A stretch of 64,000 bases of DNA from Streptomyces termitum (lineage in GTDB: Bacteria > Actinomycetota > Actinomycetes > Streptomycetales > Streptomycetaceae), in the NCBI RefSeq assembly GCF_014650175.1, contig NZ_BMUL01000001.1, positions 62,001 to 126,000 on the forward strand. Reading direction: 5' to 3'. This document shows positions 32,518 to 41,809 of the stretch, one piece after another. The notes below the pieces were generated by a model. That model ran no database searches. It was not told where the DNA came from and worked only from the letters and a program-made list of their open reading frames with translations. The first letter of the stretch is position 1. Each line of letters begins with the position of its first letter. The position numbers were made by a program, and so were the translations under genes.

Positions 32518-35373
32518 ATGGTGCTGAGGTTCGGTCTGCTCGGGCCGCTCGTCGTCCACGACGGGGCGGAGCCCCTTCCGGTGACCGGGCGCAAGACCCG
32601 GGTCCTGCTCGCGGCCCTGCTGCTGCGGGCCAACGAGACGGTCCCCAAGGACGTGCTCAAGGCGGCGCTCTGGGAGGACCGGCCGCCCACCAGCGCCGAG
32701 GCGTCGCTCGCCAACCACCTGACCCGGCTGCGCCGCTGCCTGGCGGCGGCGCCGGGCGGGGCAGGCCGGCTGCGGACCCTCGCCGACGGCTACCGCCTCG
32801 ACGTCGCCGACGGCGAGCTGGACGCGGAGGTCTTCGACACCGAGGTGCGGGCCGCGCGGGCCGCGTACGGCCGCCGGGACTGGGAGACGGTCCTGCGGCA
32901 CGCCACGGCCGCGCTCGCCCTGTGGCGCGGCGCGCCCCTCGCCGACCTCGGGCCGTTCGCCGAGGGGGAGGGCGCGCTCCGCGCGCACCAGCTCGGCGAG
33001 GACCGGCTCCAGCTCCTGGAGTGGCGGTACGAGGCGGGGCTCCACCTGGGCCGCCACCACGAGCTGGTCTCGCCGCTGACCACGCTCGCCGCCGAGCAGC
33101 CGCTGCGCGAGAACCTGCACCGCACGCTGATGCTGGCGCTGCACCGCTCCGGCCGCCGGGCCGACGCCCTCGCGGTCTTCGGACGGCTGCGGCGGTCCCT
33201 CGTCGACGAGCTGGGGGTGGAGCCGGGCGCCGCCGTCCAGCGGGCGTACCGGGAGATGCTGGCCGACGAGAAGCCCCCGGTACCGGCCGCGCCCTCCGGG
33301 GCGCCCTTCCAGCTGCCGGGCGAGCCGGAGGCGTTCACCGGGCGGGCGGCGGAGGCCGCCAGGATCCGGGAGCTGCTGCTCGGGGAGCCGGACGCGGCGC
33401 CGGAGCCGCCCGGCGGGCGCCGGGCCCGGGTCGTCGTGGTGTCCGGGATGGGCGGGGTGGGGAAGACCGCGCTGGCGGTGCACGTGGCCCACCGGGTGCG
33501 GGACGCCTTCCCGGACGGCGTCCTCCACGCCGACCTGCGCGGCTACGGCGTCCAGGGCGCGCGGACCGCGCGGGAGCTGCTGGCCCGTTTCCTCTCCGAC
33601 CTGGGGGTCCACCACGACACGCTGCCGGACGACGCCGACGACCGGGCGCTGCTGCTGCGGTCGGCGCTGGCCGGGCGGCGGGTGCTGCTGGTCCTGGACA
33701 ACGCGCGGGACGCGGCGCACGTGGCGCCGCTGCTCCCGGCGGGCGGCCCGAGCGCGGCCCTGGTCACCAGCCGGCAGCTGCTGGCCGAGCTGACCGGGGC
33801 GGTCACCGTGCCGCTGGCGCCCTTCCCGGAGGAGGAGCAGCGGGCGCTGCTCGCCGCGCTCTGCGGCGCCGACCGGGTCGGCCGCGAGCCCGAGGCGGCG
33901 GCGGCCGTCCTCGCGGCCTGCGGCGGGCTGCCGCTCGCCCTGCACATCGTGGGCAGCCGGCTGGCGTCCCGGCCCGCCTGGCCGCTCGCGCTGCTGGCGG
34001 GCCGGCTGACCCCGCACCGGGGGCGGCTGGAGGCCCTCGCGATGGGGACCGTGGACGTGCGGCACACCTTCGCCATGAGCTACACGGCGATGCGGGACAG
34101 CGACCGGCCGCTGGAGCGGGAGGCGGCCCGCGCCTTCCGGCTCCTGGGCCTGTGGGCGACGCATCCGCTGACCCCGGCGGCGACGGCCGCGCTGCTCGGC
34201 GTCACGGAGGCGCGGGCCGCCGCGCTGCTCGACGTCCTCGCCGACGCGCACCTGGTGCTGAACCCGGAGCCCGACCGGTACACCCTGCACGACCTGCTGG
34301 GCGAGTACGCGGCCCGCTGCACCGAGGAGGAGGACCCGCCCGGGGAGCGGGAGGCCGCCGAACTGCGGCTGCTGTCCTGGTACGTGGCGGCCCTCGCGGC
34401 CTCCTCGCGGGCCGCCACCCACGAGACGCAGCCCCCGCCGCCGCTGGAGCCGGAGCCGGAGCCGGGGCCGGGGTGGGTGCTGCCGTCGTTCACCGACGAC
34501 GACGAGGCGATCCGCTGGGCGGCCCGGGAGCTGCCCGCCGTCCGGCAGGCGCTGACGCGGGCGGACGCGCTGGGCCGTTCCGACATGGCCTGGCGGCTCG
34601 CGGTGGGCCTCTTCGGCTACGCGGGCACCCACTGGTGGACGGGGGAGTGGGACGCCTGCCTGGCGCAGGCCATGGAGACCGCCCGCGCGCACGGCGACGA
34701 GCTGGGCCGGGCGTGGCTGCACCGGCGGACGGCCGTCGCGCACGGGATGGCGGAGCGCAACGAGGAGTGCCTGGCGGAACTGCGGCTGTCGCTGGAGCTG
34801 TTCACCCGGCGCGGCGACGTCCTGGCGCAGGCGTCGATCCTGGGGAACATGTCGGCGCTGTACCAGCAGGTCGGGGACGCCCGGCAGTCCCTGGTCCACG
34901 CCGAGCTGTCCCGCGACACGTACCTGCGGGCGGGGAGCGCCGGGGGCGGGACGGTCCGGGGCGAGGCGCTGGTCCTCAGCCGGATCGCGTACGCCCTGCG
35001 GTTGAACGGCGAGCCGGAGCGGGCGGCGGCCGACTACCGGCGGGTCATCGAGCTGCTGCGCGGGCGCGGGCACGGCGTCTTCCTCGCCACCACGCTCACC
35101 CAGTACGCCGACGTGCTGCGCGAACTGGGGCGGCGGGACGGGGCGTTCGCCGCGCTGGAGGAGGCGCGGGCCATCCGGGAGCGGATGAGCGACCGGGGCG
35201 GTACGGCCGACTGCCTGGTGTCGCGGGCGCTGGCCCACCACCACTTCGGCGAGTGGGCCGAGGCGCGGGCGGCCTGGGAGGAGTGCCTGGAGCTGGCGCG
35301 GGCGCACCGGCTGGAGCGGCGGGTGGAGCAGTGCGCGGCGGGTCTGGAGGAACTGGCGCGGGACGGGCGGTGA
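32518..35373 (+). CDS. AfsR-like SARP transcriptional regulator
   Basis: A 951-residue ATP-dependent regulator. It has an OmpR-like winged helix (1 to about 95; PLPVTGRKTRVLLAALLLR) and a bacterial transcriptional activation domain (about 100-245; DAEVFDTEVRAARAAYGR). An NB-ARC ATPase follows, with Walker A GMGGVGKTALAVHVAH near residue 310 and LLVLDNARDAAHV, and then a C-terminal TPR-like helical region (about 650-950). Such proteins activate secondary metabolism genes. No biosynthetic cluster is adjacent, so it may act globally, like AfsR. ATG 32518 has GGGGGAA upstream. Confidence 0.88.
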   Translation: MVLRFGLLGPLVVHDGAEPLPVTGRKTRVLLAALLLRANETVPKDVLKAALWEDRPPTSAEASLANHLTRLRRCLAAAPGGAGRLRTLADGYRLDVADGELDAEVFDTEVRAARAAYGRRDWETVLRHATAALALWRGAPLADLGPFAEGEGALRAHQLGEDRLQLLEWRYEAGLHLGRHHELVSPLTTLAAEQPLRENLHRTLMLALHRSGRRADALAVFGRLRRSLVDELGVEPGAAVQRAYREMLADEKPPVPAAPSGAPFQLPGEPEAFTGRAAEAARIRELLLGEPDAAPEPPGGRRARVVVVSGMGGVGKTALAVHVAHRVRDAFPDGVLHADLRGYGVQGARTARELLARFLSDLGVHHDTLPDDADDRALLLRSALAGRRVLLVLDNARDAAHVAPLLPAGGPSAALVTSRQLLAELTGAVTVPLAPFPEEEQRALLAALCGADRVGREPEAAAAVLAACGGLPLALHIVGSRLASRPAWPLALLAGRLTPHRGRLEALAMGTVDVRHTFAMSYTAMRDSDRPLEREAARAFRLLGLWATHPLTPAATAALLGVTEARAAALLDVLADAHLVLNPEPDRYTLHDLLGEYAARCTEEEDPPGEREAAELRLLSWYVAALAASSRAATHETQPPPPLEPEPEPGPGWVLPSFTDDDEAIRWAARELPAVRQALTRADALGRSDMAWRLAVGLFGYAGTHWWTGEWDACLAQAMETARAHGDELGRAWLHRRTAVAHGMAERNEECLAELRLSLELFTRRGDVLAQASILGNMSALYQQVGDARQSLVHAELSRDTYLRAGSAGGGTVRGEALVLSRIAYALRLNGEPERAAADYRRVIELLRGRGHGVFLATTLTQYADVLRELGRRDGAFAALEEARAIRERMSDRGGTADCLVSRALAHHHFGEWAEARAAWEECLELARAHRLERRVEQCAAGLEELARDGR

Positions 35374-35536
35374 GTGTTCTCCCGCCCGGACCCGCGCCGG
35401 TTCCTCCGTCCCCCGTTCCCCCGTTGCCGCCTCGGCCCGCCGGGTTCCGGCGGGCGGAGGCGGCGATGTGGGTACTGTGCCGGGCGGCTCCAACGGACCG
35501 GCAACGAACGTCCAACGCGGCTTTCCGCGGGCCGGT

Positions 35537-36742
35537 TCAGCCCCGGTGGACGGCGCGGGCGACGCGCGGGCCGAGCCAGCGCTTGAGGCGGCGCAGCGCC
35601 TCCAGGCGGCCGGCGGCGCGGTCGAGGCGGTAGTAGAGCTGCGGGGGCACGTACGGGAGCAGCGGGGAGTGGCGCTGGCCGAGGAGCGCGAACATCCGCT
35701 CCGGCTCCAGGTCCATGTAGCGGGGCAGGTTCTCGTACCACCGGGCGCTGAGGCGGGCGGCGCTCTGCGCGGAGAGCAGTTCGGCGCGGCGCCGCTTGCC
35801 GTAGGTGGTGAGCGCGGTCTCCAGGTCGTCCGGGTGGGCGCGCAGGGCGGCGGCCAGGGCGAGGGCGTCCTCCAGGGCGAGGGTGGTGCCGGCGCCGATG
35901 GAGTAGTGGGTGGTGTGGGCGGCGTCGCCGAGGAGGACGGTGGTGCCCTGGTGCCAGGTGCGGGTGGTGAGGGTGCGGAAGCGGAGCCACTGGGCGGGTT
36001 CGGTGCCCCGGTCGCGGCCGATGAGGGGGTGGCCGTCGAGGAGGTCGTGGAAGAGCTTCTCCAGGAGGGCCAGGCAGTCGCCCTCGCCCATGGTGTCCAG
36101 GCCGAGGCCGGTCCAGGTGTCGGGGGCGCATTCGACGACGCAGGTGGAGCGCTCGCCGCTGAAGCCGTAGGCGTAGCACCAGATCCAGCCGTGGTCGGTC
36201 TCCTTGAAGGCGAAGCTGAAGGAGTCGAAGACCTTGGTGGTGCCGAGCCAGATGTAGGGGTTGCGGCCGGTGGTGAAGGCGGTGCCGTAGTGGCCGGGGT
36301 GGGCCTCGCGCAGGGCGCTGTGGACGCCGTCGGCGGCCACGATCAGGTCGGCGCCGTCGAGTTCGGGGGCGTCGGGCCCGTCGACCGGGTGCTCGTGGCG
36401 GACGTCGACGCCGAGGGCGGCCGCCCGGTCGGCGAGGAGGCCGAGCATCCGGCGGCGGCCGATGCCGAAGCCGGCGTCGCCCCGGTGGACGGTCCGCTCG
36501 TCGCGGACGATCGCGAGCCCGTCGGTCCAGGTCACCGAGGCGTCGGCGACGGCCGCCGCCGACTCGGGGTCGCCCGCCCGGAGCCGGTCGAGGAGTCCGG
36601 CCCAGTAGGTGACGCCCCAGCCGTAGGTGGAGCCGGCGGCGTTCCGCTCGTACACGGTGATCTCGTGGGCCGGGTCCTGCCGCTTGAGCAGGACCGAGAG
36701 GTACAGGCCGGCGGGCCCGCCACCGACGACGGCGATCTTCAC
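35537..36742 (-). CDS. FAD-dependent monooxygenase (salicylyl-CoA 5-hydroxylase-like)
   Basis: A 401-residue flavin hydroxylase. The FAD motif KIAVVGGGPAGLYLSVLLKR is at the N-terminus, followed by ERN...TYGWGVTYW, resembling the hydroxylase half of salicylyl-CoA 5-hydroxylase and related aromatic CoA-ester monooxygenases. GLVAADGVHS-type DLIVAADGVHSALR is in the middle. The GD motif is TVLLGDAAHTTHYSIGAGTT near residue 285. GTG 36742 has GGGAG upstream. It lies 58 nt downstream of the SenR-like gene on the same strand and may be in its operon. Substrate not known. Confidence 0.8.
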   Translation of the reverse strand: MKIAVVGGGPAGLYLSVLLKRQDPAHEITVYERNAAGSTYGWGVTYWAGLLDRLRAGDPESAAAVADASVTWTDGLAIVRDERTVHRGDAGFGIGRRRMLGLLADRAAALGVDVRHEHPVDGPDAPELDGADLIVAADGVHSALREAHPGHYGTAFTTGRNPYIWLGTTKVFDSFSFAFKETDHGWIWCYAYGFSGERSTCVVECAPDTWTGLGLDTMGEGDCLALLEKLFHDLLDGHPLIGRDRGTEPAQWLRFRTLTTRTWHQGTTVLLGDAAHTTHYSIGAGTTLALEDALALAAALRAHPDDLETALTTYGKRRRAELLSAQSAARLSARWYENLPRYMDLEPERMFALLGQRHSPLLPYVPPQLYYRLDRAAGRLEALRRLKRWLGPRVARAVHRG

Positions 36743-36800
36743 GTGCGCTCCCACGGAGACATGACGCTGTGCACTGGAACGACAGCGCACGGTAGCAGTC

Positions 36801-37421
36801 TCAGGGGAGCAGTCGCTGCTCCTTCGCGACCGCCACGGCGCCGGCCCGCGTGTCGACGCCGAGCTTGGCGTAGATGCGGCCCAGGTGGGTCTTGACGGTG
36901 GCCTCGCTGATGAAGAGGGCGCGGGCGATCTCCTTGTTGCCGAGGCCGTGCGCGAGCTGGCCGAGGATGTCGCGCTCGCGGTCGGTCAGCGAGGGGCGGG
37001 CGGCGCCGCGCATCCGGTCCATGACCCGGCTGGCGACCGGCGGGGAGAGCGCGGTGCGGCCCTGGGCGGCGGCGTGGATGGCGGCGAAGAGCTCCTCGGG
37101 CCGTTCGGCCTTCAGGAGGTAGCCGGTGGCGCCCGCCTCGATGGCGCGGGTGATGTCGGCGTCGGTGTCGTAGGTGGTGAGGACGAGGACGTGGACGCCG
37201 GTGGGCGCGATCCGGCGGGTGGCCTCCACGCCGTCGATGCCGGGGCCGAGCTGGAGGTCCATCAGGACCACGTCCGGCTTCAGCTTCGCGGCCATCGCGA
37301 CGGCCTCCTCGCCGCTGCCGGCCTCCCCGACGACCTCGATGTCGGGGGTGGAGCCGAGCAGGGCGAGCAGCCCGGCGCGGACGACGACGTGGTCGTCGCA
37401 GAGCAGGATGCGGACGGTCAC
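36801..37421 (-). CDS. senR: NarL-family response regulator, SenR-like
   Basis: A 206-residue regulator. The receiver domain has DD near residue 8-9 (LLCDDHVVVRAGL), the phospho-acceptor Asp in DVVLMDLQLG, and Lys in YLLKAERPEELF. The LuxR-type HTH is LTDRERDILGQLAHGLGNKE with ATVKTHLGRIYAKLGV. The start GTG overlaps the kinase stop by 4 nt. The gene set with an HbpS-like protein resembles SenS-SenR/HbpS of S. reticuli, hence the symbol, which is by similarity of arrangement. Confidence 0.8.
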   Translation of the reverse strand: MTVRILLCDDHVVVRAGLLALLGSTPDIEVVGEAGSGEEAVAMAAKLKPDVVLMDLQLGPGIDGVEATRRIAPTGVHVLVLTTYDTDADITRAIEAGATGYLLKAERPEELFAAIHAAAQGRTALSPPVASRVMDRMRGAARPSLTDRERDILGQLAHGLGNKEIARALFISEATVKTHLGRIYAKLGVDTRAGAVAVAKEQRLLP

Positions 37422-38662
37422 GGGCCGGCCTCCGTGGGGGGTGCGAGGGGGATCGAGGCGGAGAGCACGGTGCCCTCGCCGGGGGTGGACTCCACGGTAA
37501 GCGTCCCGCCGAGCTGCTGGACCCGGACCCGCATGGCGGGCAGGCCGTGGCCGCGCACGCCGCCGCCGTCGCGGGCGGCCGCCGGGTCGAAGCCACTGCC
37601 GTCGTCGGCGACGTCGAGGACGACCTGGTCGTCGAGGTAGGTGAGGGTGAGGGCGGTGGAGTCGGCGCCCGCGTGTTCGCGGATGTTCGCGAAGGCGCCC
37701 TGCGCGATCCGCAGCAGCGCCGACTGGGCCCGGTCCGGCAGCGCCACGGGGGTGCCGTCCACCCGGAAGACCGCCGACTCGCGCTCGGCGAGGCCGCGCA
37801 GCGCCTGCTCCAGGCCGCCGCCCTCGGCGAGGTCGGCGGGGGCCAGGTCGTGCACGAAGCGGCGGGCCTCGGCGAGGTTCCGTTCGGCGATCGATTCGGC
37901 GGTGCGGACGTGCCGGCGGGCGGTGGCCGGGTCGGTCTCCCAGGTGCGGTCGGCGGCCTGGAGCAGCATCTGCTGGCTGGACAGGCCCTGCGCGAGGGTG
38001 TCGTGGATCTCCATGGAGAGCCGCTGGCGTTCGGCGAGGGTGCCCTCGCGGCGTTCGATCGCGGCGAGTTCGCGGCGGGTGCGGATCAGGTCGTGGATGA
38101 GGGCCCGCTGCCGGGCGGCCTGCCGGTCGGCGTGGACGAAGACGCCGGTGGCGATGGCGGCGACGGCCGGCGGGGCGACGATCAGGTTGGGGTCCCAGCC
38201 GCCGTGCGAGAGCTGCACCTGCGCGAAGACGACGAAGGCGGTGAGGAGGGTGACGAGGACCAGGGCGGCCCGGGCGGGCAGGGTCCGCAGGCCGGTGAAG
38301 AAGAGGGGCACCGCGCACCAGGCGAAGCTGGGCGCGAGGACGACGAGGACGACCCACACGGCGACGACCGTGCACAGCCAGGCGATGCGGCCCGGGGTGG
38401 CGCGGGTGCCGAGGACCGGGCCCAGCAGGTAGAGCGCGGCGAGCGCGGCGCTGAGCACGATGATCCAGGGGCTGCGGTCCTCCCACTCGTGGCGGATCAG
38501 GAACCGTACGAGGGAGGCGCCGAGCAGCAGGAAGAACGCGACGTGCATGACGCGCCCCAGCCAGCCGGCGTCCGGGTCGTGGTCGGGCCCGAGGGGCGGG
38601 GCGGGGCGGGGGCCGCCGGTCTTCCGGGGGGCGGTCCGCGCCTGCCTGCGGGTCGGGTCCAC
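37418..38662 (-). CDS. senS: Sensor histidine kinase, SenS-like
   Basis: A 414-residue membrane kinase with five predicted membrane helices in the first 190 residues (VAFFLLLGASLVRFLI; WIIVLSAALAALYLL; IAWLCTVVAVWVVLVVLA; ALVLVTLLTAFVVFA; IATGVFVH). The HisKA_3 motif RQRLSMEIHDTLAQGLSSQQ is near residue 215. The HATPase is DVADDGSGFD and GHGLPAMRVRVQQLGG. Five helices fit S. reticuli SenS, which senses redox stress through secreted HbpS. GTG 38662 has AAGGAG upstream. Confidence 0.8.
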   Translation of the reverse strand: MDPTRRQARTAPRKTGGPRPAPPLGPDHDPDAGWLGRVMHVAFFLLLGASLVRFLIRHEWEDRSPWIIVLSAALAALYLLGPVLGTRATPGRIAWLCTVVAVWVVLVVLAPSFAWCAVPLFFTGLRTLPARAALVLVTLLTAFVVFAQVQLSHGGWDPNLIVAPPAVAAIATGVFVHADRQAARQRALIHDLIRTRRELAAIERREGTLAERQRLSMEIHDTLAQGLSSQQMLLQAADRTWETDPATARRHVRTAESIAERNLAEARRFVHDLAPADLAEGGGLEQALRGLAERESAVFRVDGTPVALPDRAQSALLRIAQGAFANIREHAGADSTALTLTYLDDQVVLDVADDGSGFDPAAARDGGGVRGHGLPAMRVRVQQLGGTLTVESTPGEGTVLSASIPLAPPTEAGP

Positions 38663-38776
38663 GGTCTCGTCTCCTTCGCGGGCCGTCCGCCCGGTCCGTG
38701 CGCGGGGTGCGCCCGGCGGGCGTTTTCGCGACCTGGGTGTACGTGTCCATGCTGGCCCCCGGGGGCCGTCCGGGCA

Positions 38777-38792
38777 TCAGCCGATCGGCTGA
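38777..38792. promoter_or_regulatory. 16-bp perfect palindrome between senS and hbpS
   Basis: TCAGCCGATCGGCTGA is a perfect palindrome in the 276-bp divergent spacer, about 115 nt from the senS start and 147 nt from the hbpS start. It is well placed as a binding site for SenR or another regulator of both genes. No consensus is known to me, so this is inference from symmetry and position. Confidence 0.5.
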
Positions 38793-38938
38793 CCCCGCCG
38801 TCCTCCGGTGCGCGCCGCGAGGGCAGCCGGACCGTCGACCGTGCGGGGCGGGGAGCGGACCCAGGATGGAGGCAGAGCGAACGCACCACCCCCCTCCACC
38901 GGACCGAACGGGTCCGCCTCGATCTCTCGGGAGTCGTC

Positions 38939-39481
38939 ATGAAGAAGAAGCTCGTCCTCGGTGCCACCGTCGCGGCCGTCCTGACCGCCGGCACCTTCGG
39001 CGCGGTCTCCGCCTCCGCCTCCGCCCCGGCCGCCGCTCCCGCCGCCGTGGCCAAGGCCGATGCCGGGAACGGCAACCTCTTCCAGACGAACCACCTGACG
39101 ATCGAGGCCGCCACCGACGCCGCCGAGGCCGTGCTCGACGCCGCGCAGAAGGAGAACCAGCGCGTCTCCGTGGCGATCGTGGACCGCAACGGCAACACCA
39201 TCCTCACGATGCGTGGCGACGGTGCGGGCCCGCAGTCCTACGAGGCCGCCGAGAAGAAGGCGTTCACCGCCGTCTCCTGGAACGCCCCCACCTCCGAGCT
39301 GGCCAAGCGCCTGACGAACGCCCCGACCCTGAAGGACATCCCCGGCACCCTCTTCCTCGGCGGCGGCGCCCCGGTCACCTCGAAGGGCGCCCCGATCGCG
39401 GGCATCGGCGTCGCGGGCGCCCCCTCCGGCGACCTCGACGAGAAGTTCGCCCGGGCCGGCGTCGCCGAGCTGGCCGAGTAA
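38939..39481 (+). CDS. hbpS: Secreted haem-binding protein HbpS-like (GlcG family)
   Basis: A 180-residue protein with a signal peptide (MKKKLVLGATVAAVLTAG, cleavage expected at ASASA near residue 30) and a GlcG/HbpS domain: LTIEAATDAAEAVLDAAQKE, VSVAIVDRNGNTILTMRGDG, EAAEKKAFTAVSWNAPTSEL and GGGAPVTSKGAPIAGIGVAG. In S. reticuli HbpS binds haem and iron outside the cell and modulates the SenS kinase. ATG 38939 has CGGGAG upstream. It is divergent from the senS-senR-like genes. Confidence 0.82.
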   Translation: MKKKLVLGATVAAVLTAGTFGAVSASASAPAAAPAAVAKADAGNGNLFQTNHLTIEAATDAAEAVLDAAQKENQRVSVAIVDRNGNTILTMRGDGAGPQSYEAAEKKAFTAVSWNAPTSELAKRLTNAPTLKDIPGTLFLGGGAPVTSKGAPIAGIGVAGAPSGDLDEKFARAGVAELAE

Positions 39482-39666
39482 CACCCCCGAGCGGCGGCGC
39501 CGCCCCGGCCGCCGGTGCCCCGGCACCGGCCCGGGACGGCCCCGCCCCCGACCGCCGCGCGGTGTGGTCCCGCGCGGCGGCGGACCACGGACCGGCGGGG
39601 GCGCCCACGCCCCCCGATGGGCGCCCCCGCCCCCGCCCCCCTGTCCGACTTGTCTAGGATCCGTAC

Positions 39667-41094
39667 GTGATCGACGACAGCCGGACCGGACGGTCCCCCC
39701 GGGCCGCCGCCGTGCTGGCGGCGGCCCTCGGCCTGTGTGTGCTCCTGACCGGCGGCTGTGCCCCGGAGGCCGGCGGGGTGCGCGGCACGCCGGGCGCGGC
39801 GGGGCTGCGCGACCCGTACTTCCCCAAGCAGGGCAACGGCGGCTACGACGTCCGCCACTACGCCCTCGACCTGGCCTACGACCCGGGCACCGGCCGCCTG
39901 GACGGCACCGCGCGGATCACCGCCCGCGCCACCCAGGACCTCTCCGCCTTCAATCTGGACCTGGCCGGGCTGACCGTCCGCGAGGCGCGCGTCGACGGCG
40001 TGCCCGCCGCCGTCAACCGGGCCGGGAACGAGCTGACGCTCCGCCCGCGCGACGAGCTGGCGAAGGGCGCCGACTTCACCGCGACCGTCGTCTACACGGG
40101 CGTGCCCGAGCCGGTCACCGACCCCGACGGCTCGGCCGAGGGCTGGCTGCGCACCGCCGACGGGGCGGTGGCGGTCGGCGAGCCGGACGGCTCCATGGGC
40201 TGGTTCCCCGGCAACCACCACCCCTCGGACAAGGCGGCGTACGAGATCGCGCTGACCGTCCCGAACGGTCTGACGGCGCTCTCCAACGGCGTCCGGGTCT
40301 CCTCCGCGCCGGTCTCCGGCGGCCGCACCCGGACCGTCTGGCGCCAGTCCGAGCCGATGGCGAGCTATCTGGCGACGGTGGCGATCGGCCGGTACACGAC
40401 CAGCACCGGTACGGCCCTGGGCTCGGTCCCGGTCGTCACCGCCGTCACCGCCACCGACCCCGCGCTGTCGGCCGCCACCGCCGGGCTCCGGGCCGAGCTG
40501 CCCGCGATCCTCGCCCGGCAGCGGGACCGTTTCGGCCCGTATCCCTTCGGCGCGGCGGGCGCCGTCGTCGTCCCCGACGGCGCCCTCGGCTACGCCCTGG
40601 AGACCCAGACCCGGCCGGTCTTCCCGGCCGGCGCCTTCGACCGCTCCACCCTGGTCCACGAGCAGGCCCACCAGTGGTTCGGGAACTCGGTCACCCCCGC
40701 GAGCTGGCGCGACATCTGGCTCAACGAGGGCTTCGCCACCTACGCCGAGTGGCTGTACGGGGAGGACCACGAGGGCGTCCCGGCCCGCACCCGCTTCGAG
40801 GAGGCGTTCGCCGACGACGACGCCTGGGCCTTCCCGCCCGCCGAGCCGCCGGCCGCCGCGAACCTCTTCGCCGCGCCCGTCTACCGGCGCGGCGCGATGG
40901 TCCTGCACCAGCTCCGCGAGACGGTCGGCGACCCGGTCTTCGACCGGTTGCTGCGCGGCTGGACGGCCGAGCGCCGCCACGCCAACGCCACCACGGCCGA
41001 CTTCACCGCCTACGCGGAACGGATCGCGGACCGCGACCTGACCGCCCTGTGGGACGTCTGGCTGTACGGCCGCGACCGCCCGCCCCGGCCCTGA
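39667..41094 (+). CDS. Short M1-family zinc metallopeptidase, lipoprotein
   Basis: A 475-residue aminopeptidase-like protein with an N-terminal signal and lipobox (LTGGC near residue 30). The zinc site is VHEQAHQWFGNSV (HExxH near residue 335) with the third ligand in NEGFATYAEWLY. The usual GxMEN substrate motif is replaced by LGYALETQ, and the protein is about half the length of classical M1 enzymes, lacking the C-terminal helical domain. GTG 39667 is preceded by TAGGAT and 6 nt, so the mRNA is probably leaderless. Confidence 0.85.
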   Translation: MIDDSRTGRSPRAAAVLAAALGLCVLLTGGCAPEAGGVRGTPGAAGLRDPYFPKQGNGGYDVRHYALDLAYDPGTGRLDGTARITARATQDLSAFNLDLAGLTVREARVDGVPAAVNRAGNELTLRPRDELAKGADFTATVVYTGVPEPVTDPDGSAEGWLRTADGAVAVGEPDGSMGWFPGNHHPSDKAAYEIALTVPNGLTALSNGVRVSSAPVSGGRTRTVWRQSEPMASYLATVAIGRYTTSTGTALGSVPVVTAVTATDPALSAATAGLRAELPAILARQRDRFGPYPFGAAGAVVVPDGALGYALETQTRPVFPAGAFDRSTLVHEQAHQWFGNSVTPASWRDIWLNEGFATYAEWLYGEDHEGVPARTRFEEAFADDDAWAFPPAEPPAAANLFAAPVYRRGAMVLHQLRETVGDPVFDRLLRGWTAERRHANATTADFTAYAERIADRDLTALWDVWLYGRDRPPRP

Positions 41095-41096
41095 CC

Positions 41097-41657
41097 TCAG
41101 TAGCCCCAGCGCGCCCGCGAGCCGTCCATGCGGCAGTGGATCAGGCGGCGGTTGGCGGCGTGGGTGGACCGGCCGAGGTCGGCCTTTCGGCAGAACTGGC
41201 CGGCGCTGTAGCAGTTCCCGGCGTTGGAGAGGATCTCGCAGGTCGCCCGGGGGGCCGGGGCGGCGGTCGTCCGCTTCGGGGCGGCCGTCCTGGCGGCGGG
41301 GGCCTTCGTGGGGGCTTTGACGGGCGGCTTGGTGGTGCGGACCGCCGTCGGCCGGGGCGCGGCGGGCGCCTCGGTGGTGGCGACCGGGGCGGGGGAGGTG
41401 GTGGGGGCCGCGGTGGTCGTCGGCGGCGGGGTGGTCGGCGGCGGGGTCGTCGGGGGTGCCGTCGTGGCCGGGGCGGCGGTCGTCGTGGCCGGGGCGGAGA
41501 CCGGCGGCGGGGTGGTGGGGGAGTCGCCGGGGCCGGCGGGGCCGCAGGCGGCGGTGACGCCGGCGAGGAACAGGCCGGCCAGGGTCCGCCGGATCGCCCT
41601 CCCCCGTCGTCTCCGGCCGGATATGCCGTCGTCGGTGGTGCGCGCGGTGCCGTGCAT
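41097..41657 (-). CDS. Thr/Pro-rich lipoprotein with Cys C-terminal domain
   Basis: A 186-residue protein with an N-terminal RR-rich segment and membrane signal ending in the lipobox VTAAC near residue 38. A long spacer follows (about 40-140), composed of TTP, PTT and APAT runs that would cross the cell wall. A 48-residue C-terminal domain has four Cys (CEILSNAGNC, GQFC, HC), probably two disulfides. Function unknown; a wall-spanning anchor for a small domain is a fair reading. Its stop is 2 nt from the convergent peptidase stop. Confidence 0.65.
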   Translation of the reverse strand: MHGTARTTDDGISGRRRRGRAIRRTLAGLFLAGVTAACGPAGPGDSPTTPPPVSAPATTTAAPATTAPPTTPPPTTPPPTTTAAPTTSPAPVATTEAPAAPRPTAVRTTKPPVKAPTKAPAARTAAPKRTTAAPAPRATCEILSNAGNCYSAGQFCRKADLGRSTHAANRRLIHCRMDGSRARWGY

Positions 41658-41759
41658 GGGTCCCTCCCCAGGGTCGTTCTCCGGTCGGAGAACGGACAGC
41701 GTAGGGGGTGTTCAGGAGAGGGCGGCGCGGCGGTCCCCGCCCGGCGGCGGGAACGGCGC

Positions 41760-41791
41760 GGGCCCCCGGGACCGTGGGGTCCCGGGGGCCC
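41760..41791 (-). terminator. Terminator of terD
   Basis: GGGCCCCCGGGACC pairs perfectly with GGTCCCGGGGGCCC (14 bp, 4-nt loop), 18 nt beyond the terD stop codon. Confidence 0.8.
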
Positions 41792-41809
41792 GTGGGCGTG
41801 GCCGGTGCG

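Noticed and set aside
35537..36900. Long plus-strand frame opposite the FAD monooxygenase and senR
   Set aside because: Composition is the mirrored GC-skew artefact of a real minus-strand gene; no domain and no start signals.
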